DNA from: Terriglobia bacterium
GTDB taxonomy: Bacteria; Acidobacteriota; Terriglobia; Bryobacterales; Bryobacteraceae
Assembly (NCBI GenBank): GCA_003175985.1
Contig: PSRJ01000070.1
Span: 1 to 61,979 of the forward strand
Direction: 5' to 3'
DNA: 61,979 nt
In this document: positions 8,269-16,959 of the stretch, piece by piece
Numbering within the stretch: the first letter of the stretch is position 1
Layout of the letters: every line of letters begins with the position of its first letter
The notes under the pieces: model-generated
Told to the model about the DNA's origin: nothing
The model's database searches: none
Seen by the model: only the letters and a program-made list of their open reading frames with translations
Position numbers and translations under genes: made by a program

Positions 8269-9609
8269 ATGGCGCCAGCGGGCCGGAGATGCTACAAAGG
8301 TAACAGAGGCTCTCTTCTGGCAGCGACAACTTCTATTAGTCCCGTACGGGACATCGAACTGACTCCTCTACCCAACGGGGTGCGGGTCATTACCGAGGCC
8401 ATGCCGCACGTGCGTTCGGTTTCGGTCGGCATCTGGATCGGCACCGGCTCACGGCGCGAGACACCCGAACAGAACGGCATTTCCCATTTCATCGAACACA
8501 TGCTGTTCAAGGGAACGACGCATCGCTCGGCGGAGGATATCGCCCGCTCGGTCGATTCGATCGGCGGCAACCTGGATGCGTTCACGGCCAAAGAGCTGGT
8601 CTGCTTCAACACGAAGGTGCTCGATCAGCATCTCTCGCTCGCCTGGGACGTGCTGGCGGACCTGGTGCTGAATCCGCTGTTCCGCTCCGAGGACATCGAA
8701 AAAGAGAAGGGCGTCATCCTGGAAGAGATCAAGATGGAGGCGGATAGCCCGGACTATCTCGTTCATGAGATCTTCTCCTCGAATTTCTGGAAGGATCATC
8801 CGCTGGGTAAGCCGATCCTGGGCACGCGGGAGACGGTGAGACGGTTCGACAGCGACATGATCCGGCAATATTACGCATCGGTTTATGCTCCGGCGAATCT
8901 GATTGTGACCGCGGCGGGAAACCTGACGCACGACCGGGTCGTGGCCCTGGTGCGCGATCATTTCGAGCGGCTGCCCGCGGGGGCCCCGGTGCCGCCCGAT
9001 CCCGTGCCAAGCACCCATGCGCGTATAGCGCTCCGCAATAAGAAATCGCTGGAACAGGTACACATGTGCCTGGGAGTGCCGTCTTACCCGCTGCCGCACC
9101 AGGAGCGATTCGCCTGTTACGTTCTCAACACGCTGCTGGGCGGCGGCATGAGTTCGCGCCTGTTTCAGAACATCCGGGAACGGCAGGGGCTGGCATACGC
9201 GGTCTTCTCCGAGTTGAACCCCTATCGCGATACGGGATGCTTGTCGATTTACGCGGGCACTTCGCAGGAATCGGCGCGCAAGGTTGTGGAATCGATCATC
9301 CACGAATTTCACGAGTTGAAGGAAAAGCCGGTCAGCGAAGAGGAACTGCGGCGCGCCAAAGATCACCTCAAGGGTTCACTGATGCTCAGTCTGGAATCCA
9401 CGGCCAGCCGCATGACCAACCTGGCACGCCAAGAAATGTACTTCGGGCGCTTCTTTACGCTGGACGAACTGGTGGAGAGCATCGAGGCGATTACAGCCGC
9501 CGACGTGCAGCGTATCGCGCAGACGTTTTTCGATCCTAAACAGATCGCACTGACCGTCCTGGGGAATCTGGAGAATTTCCGGATTGGCCGGGAAGACCTG
9601 GTCTGCTGA
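8269..9609 (+). CDS. M16 family zinc peptidase (processing-peptidase type)
   Basis: The product is about 446 residues. It opens with 'LPNGVRVITEAMPHVRSVSVGIWIGTGSR', and has the inverted zinc motif HFIEH followed by the distal Glu in 'EEIKMEADSP'. A second M16 half follows ('GGGMSSRLFQNIRERQGLAYAVFS', the substrate-binding loop). This is the compact bacterial form of about 420-450 residues related to mitochondrial processing peptidase. The frame is open far upstream over the antisense of DUF6152; I chose ATG 8269 as the nearest ATG to the domain, though its ribosome binding site is weak. Its last 74 bp overlap the convergent Memo/AMMECR1 gene. Confidence 0.9.
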   Translation: MAPAGRRCYKGNRGSLLAATTSISPVRDIELTPLPNGVRVITEAMPHVRSVSVGIWIGTGSRRETPEQNGISHFIEHMLFKGTTHRSAEDIARSVDSIGGNLDAFTAKELVCFNTKVLDQHLSLAWDVLADLVLNPLFRSEDIEKEKGVILEEIKMEADSPDYLVHEIFSSNFWKDHPLGKPILGTRETVRRFDSDMIRQYYASVYAPANLIVTAAGNLTHDRVVALVRDHFERLPAGAPVPPDPVPSTHARIALRNKKSLEQVHMCLGVPSYPLPHQERFACYVLNTLLGGGMSSRLFQNIRERQGLAYAVFSELNPYRDTGCLSIYAGTSQESARKVVESIIHEFHELKEKPVSEEELRRAKDHLKGSLMLSLESTASRMTNLARQEMYFGRFFTLDELVESIEAITAADVQRIAQTFFDPKQIALTVLGNLENFRIGREDLVC

Positions 9610-10999
9610 AGGACTCCGCCTCGAAGACGTAAAGCCGCGCCCGCGGATTTTTGGCCTCGGCGCCGCTCTTGCGCTCGAGCGCTTCCAGAAACTGTGCGGC
9701 CGTCCATCCGTAGCGGGGGGCCACTTGCGGGAGCAGGATTCCGGATCGCGGTCCTACCTGCAGTAGGGCGCCGTGCCTACCAACCTCAATGCGATGCGGG
9801 CCGGCGATCTGCCGCATGGGCGTAAGGACCGAGATTTCGATATCGAATGCTCCTTCCAGAGCGGCGCCGGAAGAAAATCGCGGGTCATCGAGCGCCGCGG
9901 AGAGCGCTAACTCGGGTACGGATTCGGTCAGCGAAGAGCGGCTCTGGTAAGTTCCGACGCAGCCGAGCAGTTCCGAGCCGCGATGCAGGCTGACGAAAAC
10001 GCCGCGCCTCGCTTGTAGAGCCGGGCTTCCAGCGCGACAAAGTGCGGGGCGGCGCTCGCCCGTTTCCTGAAAATGGTTCAGGGTCGCACCGGCACTCTGC
10101 AGCAGTGCGTCCTGGTCGGGCACAGCCAGCGCAAAGACCGTCCGGATGTAGTATCCCAGCGCAGCGTAACTCACGCAGTGATGAAAATCGCCTGTCAGTT
10201 CGCCGGAAGTCTGGTAGTCGAGTGTCGCCTGGTAGAGATCGTCCGGGTGGAGGAGCTGAAGCGTATCGAGCAATAAGGCGATGGGCTCGGATCCGCATAC
10301 GGTGTCGCCGGTTTCCGCCAGGCTCCTGAGGAAGAGCGCGGAATCCAGGCTGCCGGAGGCGTCCATGGATTCGAAATCCAGTTGCTGCAACCGCAGCGCG
10401 ATCTGATCATCCATAGGGAAAGGCACATAGTCAAAACTCTCGCCGTAGTGCGTGAAATCGGAGGACGCCAGAAAGACCGTCCCGGGACGCCATTCCGAGG
10501 CGAGAGTCTCGGCCGCTTTCCGGCGGGCGTGCTCATCTAAAGCGCCAACATACAGCGGCGAGATCCGCGCGCGGGGCGCGGCTTTTTGCAGAAAAGGAAG
10601 CTGGATTTCGAACGAGTGATCACAGACCAGCCGCTCAGCGACACTCGCGAATCGGGCCGCCAGGCTGCCGTCCATTTCCAGCGGACCTAGCGGTGTGGCG
10701 ATGGTTTCGACCTGCGGGACAGCGGCCTGGCGCAGCACGCCGCGGTGGGGAAAAGCAAGCACGATGATCCGTTCCGGTTGTTGCCGCCGCAACGACCGGT
10801 AGACCGAGGCGGCCACGGCGCCGGAATATTGGGGGCCGGCATGCGGCACGACGAAGCCGATGCCATCCGGGAACAGATAGGGCCCGGTTCGTTCTTCGGA
10901 ACGCTCGAACAGCTCATCCAATAATCGATTGAGTGTTTCCGCTTCCCCCGGATACCACGTACCGCTAAAGGGCGACATGTGGATGGCCGCCATAATCAT
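9536..10999 (-). CDS. amrB: AmmeMemoRadiSam system fusion: Memo (B) plus AMMECR1 (A)
   Basis: This protein of about 487 residues carries a MEMO1-like domain (about 1-270: 'FSGTWYPGE', 'VPHAGPQYSGAVAASVY', 'FPHRG', 'SSDFTHYG', with His residues at the places of the putative metal ligands). An AMMECR1 domain follows (about 300-470: 'RRGVFVSLHRGSELLGCVGTY', 'ALDDPRF', 'FDIEISVLTPM'). In most bacteria these are separate proteins. The start ATG overlaps the stop of the radical SAM gene as ATGA, so translation is coupled; another ATG two codons later is possible. The tail is convergent with, and overlaps by 74 bp, the M16 gene. The system's reaction is not known to me. Confidence 0.9.
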   Translation of the reverse strand: MIMAAIHMSPFSGTWYPGEAETLNRLLDELFERSEERTGPYLFPDGIGFVVPHAGPQYSGAVAASVYRSLRRQQPERIIVLAFPHRGVLRQAAVPQVETIATPLGPLEMDGSLAARFASVAERLVCDHSFEIQLPFLQKAAPRARISPLYVGALDEHARRKAAETLASEWRPGTVFLASSDFTHYGESFDYVPFPMDDQIALRLQQLDFESMDASGSLDSALFLRSLAETGDTVCGSEPIALLLDTLQLLHPDDLYQATLDYQTSGELTGDFHHCVSYAALGYYIRTVFALAVPDQDALLQSAGATLNHFQETGERRPALCRAGSPALQARRGVFVSLHRGSELLGCVGTYQSRSSLTESVPELALSAALDDPRFSSGAALEGAFDIEISVLTPMRQIAGPHRIEVGRHGALLQVGPRSGILLPQVAPRYGWTAAQFLEALERKSGAEAKNPRARLYVFEAESFSRPGLPGQSGNSPDSPGRSVRSV

Positions 11000-12096
11000 C
11001 CACAGCGGATGTGCAGCAGGTCCGGTTCGACAGGAGGAGAAATGCGGGCATTCCAAACGCCGGGAATCGGCGTTCCGCAATCGGGACAGCCGCCGGAGTC
11101 CGAAATCCGGTTTCGCAACACACGAAATCCATAGCGCTCGATCAGCGCGGCGCCGCAGCCGGGACAAAACGTATTTTCGTAGCCCCCGGTATCGCCCGGA
11201 AGGTTGCCGGCATATACAAAGCGCAAACCGGCGGACCGGCCGATCTCTGCTGCGCGGATGAGAGTCTCAGGCGGCGTGTCGTCCGGGCCCGTCATCTTGT
11301 AATCCTTGTGAAACGCGGTAACGTGCCACGGAATGTCGCAAGAAATAGAGGCCAGAAACGCGGCCATCTGACGCAGTTCGGAATCGGAGTCGTTAAAACC
11401 GGGGACCACGAGCGTGACAACTTCCAGCCAGAAGCCCATCTGGTGAATACGGCGGATGGATTCGAGGATCGGACCGATGCGGCCGCCGAGTTCGTGGTAG
11501 CGGCGATCGTCGAAGCTTTTCAAATCGACCTTGTAAAGATCGACCCACGGCCGGAGATACTCCAGAACTTCCGGCGTGGCATTGCCATTGGATACAAAGC
11601 CGGTGGTCAGCCCGGCCGCTTTGGCTTCGCGGAACACGGCCACGGCCCATTCGGCGGTGATCAGCGGCTCGTTGTACGTGCTGACCAATGTTGGGGCGCG
11701 ATATTGTAGTGCCTGCTCAGCCAGCTCGCGCGGTGTGATGCAAGCGAAATCCAGACTGGACCGGACGTCGCGCAAGGCTTGGGAGGAGATCCAGTTCTGG
11801 CAATAGCCGCAGTGCAGGTCGCAGCCCAGCATGCCGAAGCTCAGCGCGCGGCTTCCGGGCAGAGCATGAAAGAACGGCTTCTTCTCTATGGGATCGCAAT
11901 GCACCGCGTTCACATAACCGTAGGGAGCGTACAACGTGCCCTCGCGGTTGTAGCGCACTTTGCAAACGCCCTGGAAACCGGAGGCGATCGGGCAGCGGTG
12001 CCCGCAGGCAAAACACTCCACCCGGTTGCGGTCGAGGGGGCGGTAGAGGTCCGCCACTCGGGTATTTTCCGCGAGTTGCGAGGCCAGCGTCTTCAT
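10996..12096 (-). CDS. amrS: AmmeMemoRadiSam system radical SAM enzyme
   Basis: This 366-residue protein has an N-terminal Cys cluster (C28, C31, C35, C45, 'CFACGHRC') and a [4Fe-4S]-SAM motif C92-x3-C96-x2-C99 within 'MLGCDLHCGYCQNW'. The central part resembles pyruvate-formate-lyase-activating enzymes, and a C-terminal zinc-ribbon-like 'CPGCG...CPDCG' pair is present. The start is the ATG of MKTLASQLAE rather than an upstream in-frame codon that would overlap the divergent gene's promoter. It is followed without a gap by the Memo/AMMECR1 fusion. It is predicted to generate a 5'-deoxyadenosyl radical acting on an unknown substrate. Confidence 0.92.
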   Translation of the reverse strand: MKTLASQLAENTRVADLYRPLDRNRVECFACGHRCPIASGFQGVCKVRYNREGTLYAPYGYVNAVHCDPIEKKPFFHALPGSRALSFGMLGCDLHCGYCQNWISSQALRDVRSSLDFACITPRELAEQALQYRAPTLVSTYNEPLITAEWAVAVFREAKAAGLTTGFVSNGNATPEVLEYLRPWVDLYKVDLKSFDDRRYHELGGRIGPILESIRRIHQMGFWLEVVTLVVPGFNDSDSELRQMAAFLASISCDIPWHVTAFHKDYKMTGPDDTPPETLIRAAEIGRSAGLRFVYAGNLPGDTGGYENTFCPGCGAALIERYGFRVLRNRISDSGGCPDCGTPIPGVWNARISPPVEPDLLHIRCG

Positions 12097-12143
12097 GGCA
12101 ATCCGACGAGGCTGTCTGAAATTATTGTAACGCGGACGGGTCT

Positions 12144-12149
12144 TATAAT
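12144..12149 (+). promoter_or_regulatory. -10 box (TATAAT) for the gene at 12160
   Basis: A consensus TATAAT ends 10 nt before the ATG. TTGTAA at 12125-12130 is nearby, but 13 bp is short for a normal -35 spacing. The 63-bp gap also has to hold the promoter of the divergent radical SAM gene. Confidence 0.5.
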
Positions 12150-12159
12150 TAATCTCGAT

Positions 12160-12606
12160 ATGGCAAACCAAGCAACATACGACGATGCAAATTTAATTCT
12201 CCGGCTTTACGAACTCAGGCGCGAAGAGACCTTGCGCAAGGCTCGCCAATGGTTCATGACCTTTTCCGCCACTTCGCTTGAGGAAGTGCAGAAAGCGGCG
12301 CCTCAAGGAAGCCAGGAGAACGCCTATATGCGAATGGTGACGAGCTATTGGGATATGGCCGCCACATTCGTCACCTCAGGCGTACTGAACGAGGAGCTGT
12401 TCCTGGAGACAAATGGCGAAGCGCTGTTTATTTGGGAAAAGATTCGTCCCCTGGTCCCAGCCATCCGTGAGGCTTTCCAGAGTCCCGGCTATATGAGCAA
12501 TCTGGAAAAGGTGGCTAACGTCGCCATCAAACGGATGGGGGCAGACGCGTACGAGAGCTTTTCGGCGCGTGTCCGGGGTATGGCAGCTGCCAAGCAAGGA
12601 TCTTAA
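12160..12606 (+). CDS. Hypothetical protein, helical
   Basis: This is a 148-residue soluble, helix-rich protein ('YDDANLILRLYELRREETLRKARQW', 'YWDMAATFVTSGVLNEELF', 'FIWEKIRPLVPAIREAF'). It recalls acidobacterial proteins of unknown function that I have seen only as hypotheticals, possibly DUF4760-like. There is no signal peptide or membrane segment. I chose the ATG that follows a TATAAT by 10 nt; a longer open frame upstream would run over the start of the divergent radical SAM gene. No Shine-Dalgarno is visible, which fits a leaderless or nearly leaderless message. Confidence 0.78.
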   Translation: MANQATYDDANLILRLYELRREETLRKARQWFMTFSATSLEEVQKAAPQGSQENAYMRMVTSYWDMAATFVTSGVLNEELFLETNGEALFIWEKIRPLVPAIREAFQSPGYMSNLEKVANVAIKRMGADAYESFSARVRGMAAAKQGS

Positions 12607-12642
12607 GTTCGATTGCGCACGTTGGGACAAATCGTGCTAAAG

Positions 12643-12673
12643 CCCTCCCTTAGAAACTGGAGATAAGGGAGGG
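12643..12673 (+). promoter_or_regulatory. Perfect 10-bp hairpin covering a Shine-Dalgarno
   Basis: CCCTCCCTTA (12643-12652) is the exact reverse complement of TAAGGGAGGG (12664-12673), with an 11-nt loop. The 3' arm contains AGGGAGG, the only ribosome binding site for the ATG at 12684, 10 nt further on. No T-run follows, so a plain intrinsic terminator is less likely. The stem could block translation of the small membrane protein until it is opened, or simply protect the 3' end of the upstream transcript. Confidence 0.6.
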
Positions 12674-12683
12674 CATCTCCTCA

Positions 12684-12866
12684 ATGCTGACGCGGAATGA
12701 CTTGGTAATTCTGTTGATCGGCGCTATTAACGTAGGGCTGATACTTGGAGCCGTTGGGGTGATTTCCTGGGTAATTTCCGACGCGCGCCGTGAAAAATTC
12801 CGCCAGGAGAGTAAAAAGTCCCGAAGCGCCATAGCGATGGCTGCGCGGCAGGGCCGCCCGCACTAG
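12684..12866 (+). CDS. Small single-pass membrane protein (60 aa)
   Basis: The 60 residues start with MLTRNDLVILLIGAINVGLI and form one long hydrophobic helix (about 6-31). A strongly basic tail follows ('SDARREKFRQESKKSRS'). Such short proteins often tether or modulate larger envelope complexes; nothing specific can be assigned. The reading frame is supported by the start codon lying 10 nt behind AGGGAGG and by a hydrophobic helix followed by basic residues, which is unusual in a chance frame. The ribosome binding site lies in a perfect hairpin. Confidence 0.65.
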   Translation: MLTRNDLVILLIGAINVGLILGAVGVISWVISDARREKFRQESKKSRSAIAMAARQGRPH

Positions 12867-12912
12867 CCGACGAGGTCATCGGGGCTGCAATAATCCATAC
12901 AATTGAGAGACC

Positions 12913-13773
12913 ATGTCTGATTCTCTGTTCGCCGGCCGGCGCGCCGTGTTTCGCAAATTGCACGAGAGCGGCTGTTTCGTGATTCCCAACCCCTGGGACA
13001 CGGGGACTGCCCGCTATCTGCAATATTTGGGATTCCCTGCCCTGGCGACGACAAGTTCGGGCCTGGCATTCTCCCTTGGCCTTCCGGATACGAATCTGGC
13101 TGTTCCGCTCGACACAATGCTCCGTCACTTTTCAGAGATCGCGCAAGCGGTTGATTTGCCCGTGAACGCAGATTTTATGTCGGGTTATGCGAGCGAACCG
13201 GAAGGTGTCGGGGCGAATGTGAAGCTTTGTGTCGAAACCGGGATTTCCGGGCTCTCGATCGAAGATTCCACCGGCGACCGCGATCACCCTTTGTACGATC
13301 CCAGCATCGCACAGGAGAGGATCCGCGCGGCGCGCGCGGCCATCGACGCCACCACCAGCGGCGTGCTACTCACTGCCCGTGCCGAATGTTATTTGACCGG
13401 CCATCCCGAACCGCTCAAAGAAGCGATTCGGCGGCTCCAGTTGTATGCCGAGGCGGGCGCGGACGTCCTGTACGCGCCAGGTCCGAAGGTGCGCGCAGAC
13501 ATCGGGGCCATCGTCAAAGCGGTCAGCCCCAAACCGGTCAATATTCTGATGAGCGCGAACACGGGATTGCGGGTTTCCGATCTCGCGGATCTCGGTGTGC
13601 GGCGTATCAGTGTGGGCTCCGGCCTGGCGCGCGCCGCCTGGGGAGGCTTTCTGCGAGCCGCCAAAAGCATCGCCGAGGATGGCAGCTTCGCCGGCTTCGA
13701 TGCGGCGGCGTCCTTCGCCGACCTCAATGGCTTTTTCCAGGAGGACTTCACTAAGCGGCGTTCCAGGTCTTAA
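12913..13773 (+). CDS. Isocitrate lyase/PEP mutase family enzyme
   Basis: This 286-residue protein has the family's beta/alpha-barrel signatures: 'VIPNPWDTGTARYLQYLGFPALATTSSGLA', 'LPVNADFMSGYA', 'TGISGLSIEDSTGD', 'RIRAARAAID', 'LLTARAECYLTGHP' and 'ISVGSGLARAA'. The superfamily cleaves or forms C-C or P-C bonds next to a carboxylate (2-methylisocitrate lyase, oxaloacetate decarboxylase, PEP mutase). The present subgroup, of about 250-290 residues, is mostly uncharacterised, so the substrate is open. The next gene begins 9 bp after its stop. Confidence 0.88.
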   Translation: MSDSLFAGRRAVFRKLHESGCFVIPNPWDTGTARYLQYLGFPALATTSSGLAFSLGLPDTNLAVPLDTMLRHFSEIAQAVDLPVNADFMSGYASEPEGVGANVKLCVETGISGLSIEDSTGDRDHPLYDPSIAQERIRAARAAIDATTSGVLLTARAECYLTGHPEPLKEAIRRLQLYAEAGADVLYAPGPKVRADIGAIVKAVSPKPVNILMSANTGLRVSDLADLGVRRISVGSGLARAAWGGFLRAAKSIAEDGSFAGFDAAASFADLNGFFQEDFTKRRSRS

Positions 13774-13782
13774 AATAAGATT

Positions 13783-14247
13783 ATGAACAGGCGCGAGCAT
13801 GTTCAGGATTTTCTTGCCCGGAAACGCATCGCCATGGTGGGCGTTTCCCGGAATGCGGGGGACTTCAGCCGCACCCTGTTTCGCGAATTGCTGCGGCGGG
13901 GGTATGACGTCGTTCCCGTCCATCCCGCGGTGAGCGAGATCGACGGACGGCCTTGTTTCTCACGGTTACAAAGCATCTTCCCCCCGGTGGAGGGCGCATT
14001 GTTGCTTACCACACCGGACGTGACCGACAAAGTCGTGCGGGATTGCGTCGAGGCCGGAATTCAGCGAGTCTGGATGCACCGGAGCAGCGGCGCGGGCGCC
14101 GTGAGTCCCCGCGCCGTGGAGTATTGCGCATCCCAGGGCGTCTCGGTCGTAGCCGGCGAGTGCCCTTTCATGTTCTTTGCGCATCCCGGATTCATTCACG
14201 GATTGCACGGGACGATCCGGAAGATCACAGGTACCTACCCGCGCTGA
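13783..14247 (+). CDS. CoA-binding domain protein (YccU-like)
   Basis: This 154-residue single-domain protein has a Rossmann-like CoA-binding fold: 'KRIAMVGVSRNAGDFSRTLFRELLRRGYDVVPVHP', 'GALLLTTPDVTDKVVRDCVEAGIQRVWMH' and 'GECPFMFF'. These are the hallmarks of the CoA_binding_2 family, which resembles the N-terminus of succinyl-CoA synthetase alpha. It probably binds CoA or an acyl-CoA; its physiological role is unknown. TAAAAT (13771-13776), overlapping the previous stop codon, lies 6 nt before the ATG, so it may have its own leaderless promoter. Confidence 0.88.
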   Translation: MNRREHVQDFLARKRIAMVGVSRNAGDFSRTLFRELLRRGYDVVPVHPAVSEIDGRPCFSRLQSIFPPVEGALLLTTPDVTDKVVRDCVEAGIQRVWMHRSSGAGAVSPRAVEYCASQGVSVVAGECPFMFFAHPGFIHGLHGTIRKITGTYPR

Positions 14248-14276
14248 CCGCCGCGCCGGATACGATACGATAGGCC

Positions 14277-16913
14277 ATGGCTTCTCGCGCCGGGGCCCTG
14301 GCGGGTGTGCTGATCTTCCTAGCGGCGCTATATGCGGCGGACGTTCCGAAGCTTCGATTGGACGACACAATCCGGCCGGTACGTTATGCGGTCGAATTGA
14401 CCCTATTGCCGGACGGGCCTGGCTTTTCCGGCAAAATCGACATCGATATCGAGTTCCGAAAGCCCGCGGCTGAGGTATGGCTGAACGCTGCCGATCTCCA
14501 AATTCAACAAGCGAGCCTGGAGCGAGGGGGCCGCATACTGGCCGCTACCATTCAGGCTGGCGACCCGAATTTTGTTGGCTTGCGATTGCCCTCCGTGGCG
14601 CCGGCGGGCCCCGCGAAACTGCATATCAGCTTTCAAGGGAAGGTCAGTACAAAGAACACGGCGGGCATCTTTGTGGGCCGGGACGGCAGCGAAACGTACC
14701 TCTTCTCCCAGTTTGAAACCACTGACGCACGCCGAGCCTTTCCCTGTTTTGACCAGCCCAACTTCAAGACGCCCTGGCAACTCACCCTGCACGTGAAGAA
14801 GGAGCACCGGGCGTTCTCAAACACTCCGCAGGTCTCGGAAAACGAGGAACCCGGTGGAATGAAGCGCGTGGTCTTCGCTCCCACAAAACCGTTGCCGAGC
14901 TACCTGATCGCGTTGGCGGTAGGCCCGTTCGAAATCGTGGACGGAGGCACGGCGGGAATCAATCACTTTCCGGTGCGAATCGTTACTCCCAAAGGCAAGG
15001 CGTACCAGGCACGGTACGCCGCAGAAGTGACCGCCGCAATCCTCGACCGGTTGGAAAAATATTTCGGAGTTCCCTACCCGTTCGAAAAAGCCGACCAGAT
15101 CGCCGTGCCGCTGACCATCGGATTTGGCGCCATGGAGAACGCCGGATTGGTGACTTACGCGCAGTCGATCCTGCTGGCCGATCCATCGACCGACGCCATC
15201 CAGCGCCAGCGGATATATGCCAGTGTTGCCGCCCACGAGTTGGCGCACCAATGGTTTGGGGACCTGGTCACGCTGGCGTGGTGGGACGACGCCTGGCTGA
15301 ATGAAGCGTTCGCGACGTGGGCCTCCAACAAGACTCTGGCCGCATGGCACCCGGAGTGGAATACCCGCCTCAGCGATTTGGGAAGTAAGTACGACGCGAT
15401 GTCGCAAGACAGTCTGACGACGGCCCGAAAGATCCGCCAGCCGATCGAGAGCATGGATGATATCGCCAGCGCGTTCGATGGGATCACCTATCAAAAAGGC
15501 GCGGCGGTAATTCGCATGTTCGAAAGCTGGGTGGGTGAGAAACACTTTCAGGCGGGCGTCAACAGCTACCTGCGGCGATATGCTTTGCGGGCCGCCACGG
15601 CCAACGATTTTCTGGACGCGATCAGCGGAACCGGCCAGCCGAGGTTAGCAGCAGCGTTTTCCACCTTTCTGCAACAATCGGGCTTGCCCGAAGTGTCGGT
15701 ACAACTGCGATGCGATGGCGCTCCCCGCTTGACGCTAAATCAGAAACGGTATCGCCCGATCGGGTCTGCCCCAACGAGCAACGAAGCCTGGCAGATTCCG
15801 GTCTGCGTGCGTTACAAAACGCAAAAAGGTACACAGACTGAGTGTTTCCTTCTCGATAAGAGCACCGCCGAATTTCGCCTTTCCCAATCGAGCGGCTGCC
15901 CGGAATACATTTCCGCCAACGACGGCGCGACCGGGTATTACCTGGTCAACTACGACGATGCCCAACTGACCCGGTTGATCGAGCGCGGCAACGAGTTTCT
16001 GGATCCCGGCGAGCGCCGGACGTTGCTGCACGACCTGCAAGCACTGGCTGCCGCCGGGGAGGCGAAAGAGAGCAGCGCGCTGGATGCCGCGGCCCGGTTT
16101 GCGGGTGCGACCGAGCGGCCTATTGTTATCGAAGCGCAGTCTGTTGTGCGGAGTGTGCGGCCGCTTGTTCCGGTTGATTTGCATCCCAACTATGCAAGGT
16201 TCGTGCGCAAGGTCTTCGGAGAACGTGCCGCTCAGTTGGGTTGGCAGGCGAAATCTGGTGAGGACTCGGAAACAAGGTTATTACGTTCTGCACTTGTGCC
16301 GTTCGTAGCTTCAGAGGGCGATGACGCCCGACTGAGCGCCGAAGCCCGGCGTCTTGCCGAGGGCTGGCTGCGGAATCGGGGTGGAGTAGATAACGAGATC
16401 CGGCGCCAGGTATTGCTGACGGCGGCTCGCGGGGCCGATCGCGCCTTTTTCGATAGTCTGTTGAGGGAACTGCGTAAGACCGACGACGTCAGCGTTCGCC
16501 AGCAGATCGTAAATGCACTGGGGGCTTTTCGCGATCCGCAAATCGCGTGGTCGGCGCTCGATCTCCTTCTTCATTCCGATCTCGACCCCAAGGAGAGTTT
16601 GGCCCTGTTGTTCCCGGACAGCCCGGAGACGGCGGCACTGCGGTTCGACTTTGTGAAGGCGAATTACGAGGCGCTGCTCGAGCGGATGCCGACTGGCGGT
16701 TCCTTCGATGTCGGAGCGTACCTTCCTTTGATCGGTCAGGATTCTTGCGACGAGAAGTCTCGTACGGAATTTGTGAGCTTCTTTGAACAGCGAGCCCGCA
16801 ATTTTCTGGGCGGTCCGCGAACCTACGCTGGTGCGTTGGAGCGGATTCAACTCTGTGAGGCGCAGAGGGCGGCGCAGGGCGAGGACATTACGAAGTTCTT
16901 CGAAAAACAGTGA
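14277..16913 (+). CDS. M1 family aminopeptidase (exported, ERAP1-like C-terminus)
   Basis: This is an 878-residue protein with an N-terminal hydrophobic stretch (AGALAGVLIFLAALYAA) that reads as a signal peptide. All M1 zinc peptidase motifs are intact: GAMEN (284-288), HELAH (H320, E321, H324) and the third ligand E343 in 'WLNEAFATWAS'. The C-terminal 350 residues form the helical ERAP1-like domain. It should remove N-terminal amino acids from peptides in the periplasm or outside the cell. TACGAT at 14266-14271 is 5 nt before the ATG. A second, apparently inactive M1-like protein lies at 52185-54161. Confidence 0.94.
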   Translation: MASRAGALAGVLIFLAALYAADVPKLRLDDTIRPVRYAVELTLLPDGPGFSGKIDIDIEFRKPAAEVWLNAADLQIQQASLERGGRILAATIQAGDPNFVGLRLPSVAPAGPAKLHISFQGKVSTKNTAGIFVGRDGSETYLFSQFETTDARRAFPCFDQPNFKTPWQLTLHVKKEHRAFSNTPQVSENEEPGGMKRVVFAPTKPLPSYLIALAVGPFEIVDGGTAGINHFPVRIVTPKGKAYQARYAAEVTAAILDRLEKYFGVPYPFEKADQIAVPLTIGFGAMENAGLVTYAQSILLADPSTDAIQRQRIYASVAAHELAHQWFGDLVTLAWWDDAWLNEAFATWASNKTLAAWHPEWNTRLSDLGSKYDAMSQDSLTTARKIRQPIESMDDIASAFDGITYQKGAAVIRMFESWVGEKHFQAGVNSYLRRYALRAATANDFLDAISGTGQPRLAAAFSTFLQQSGLPEVSVQLRCDGAPRLTLNQKRYRPIGSAPTSNEAWQIPVCVRYKTQKGTQTECFLLDKSTAEFRLSQSSGCPEYISANDGATGYYLVNYDDAQLTRLIERGNEFLDPGERRTLLHDLQALAAAGEAKESSALDAAARFAGATERPIVIEAQSVVRSVRPLVPVDLHPNYARFVRKVFGERAAQLGWQAKSGEDSETRLLRSALVPFVASEGDDARLSAEARRLAEGWLRNRGGVDNEIRRQVLLTAARGADRAFFDSLLRELRKTDDVSVRQQIVNALGAFRDPQIAWSALDLLLHSDLDPKESLALLFPDSPETAALRFDFVKANYEALLERMPTGGSFDVGAYLPLIGQDSCDEKSRTEFVSFFEQRARNFLGGPRTYAGALERIQLCEAQRAAQGEDITKFFEKQ

Positions 16914-16946
16914 CGAAGCGGCCCGATTTTGGCGGAAGGCACGTGA

Positions 16947-16952
16947 TATAAT
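16947..16952 (+). promoter_or_regulatory. -10 box (TATAAT) for the cytochrome c'-like gene
   Basis: A consensus TATAAT ends 7 nt before the ATG at 16960. The expected transcription start would fall on or just before the start codon. No Shine-Dalgarno is visible in between. Confidence 0.55.
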
Positions 16953-16959
16953 CCAGCCC

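Noticed and set aside
12643..12673. Intrinsic terminator after the gene at 12160
   Set aside because: The stem is perfect but no T-run follows on either side; overlap with the only Shine-Dalgarno fits regulation better. Not fully excluded.
14817..15545. Minus-strand frame of 242 codons
   Set aside because: Antisense to the M1 aminopeptidase with no protein-like features.
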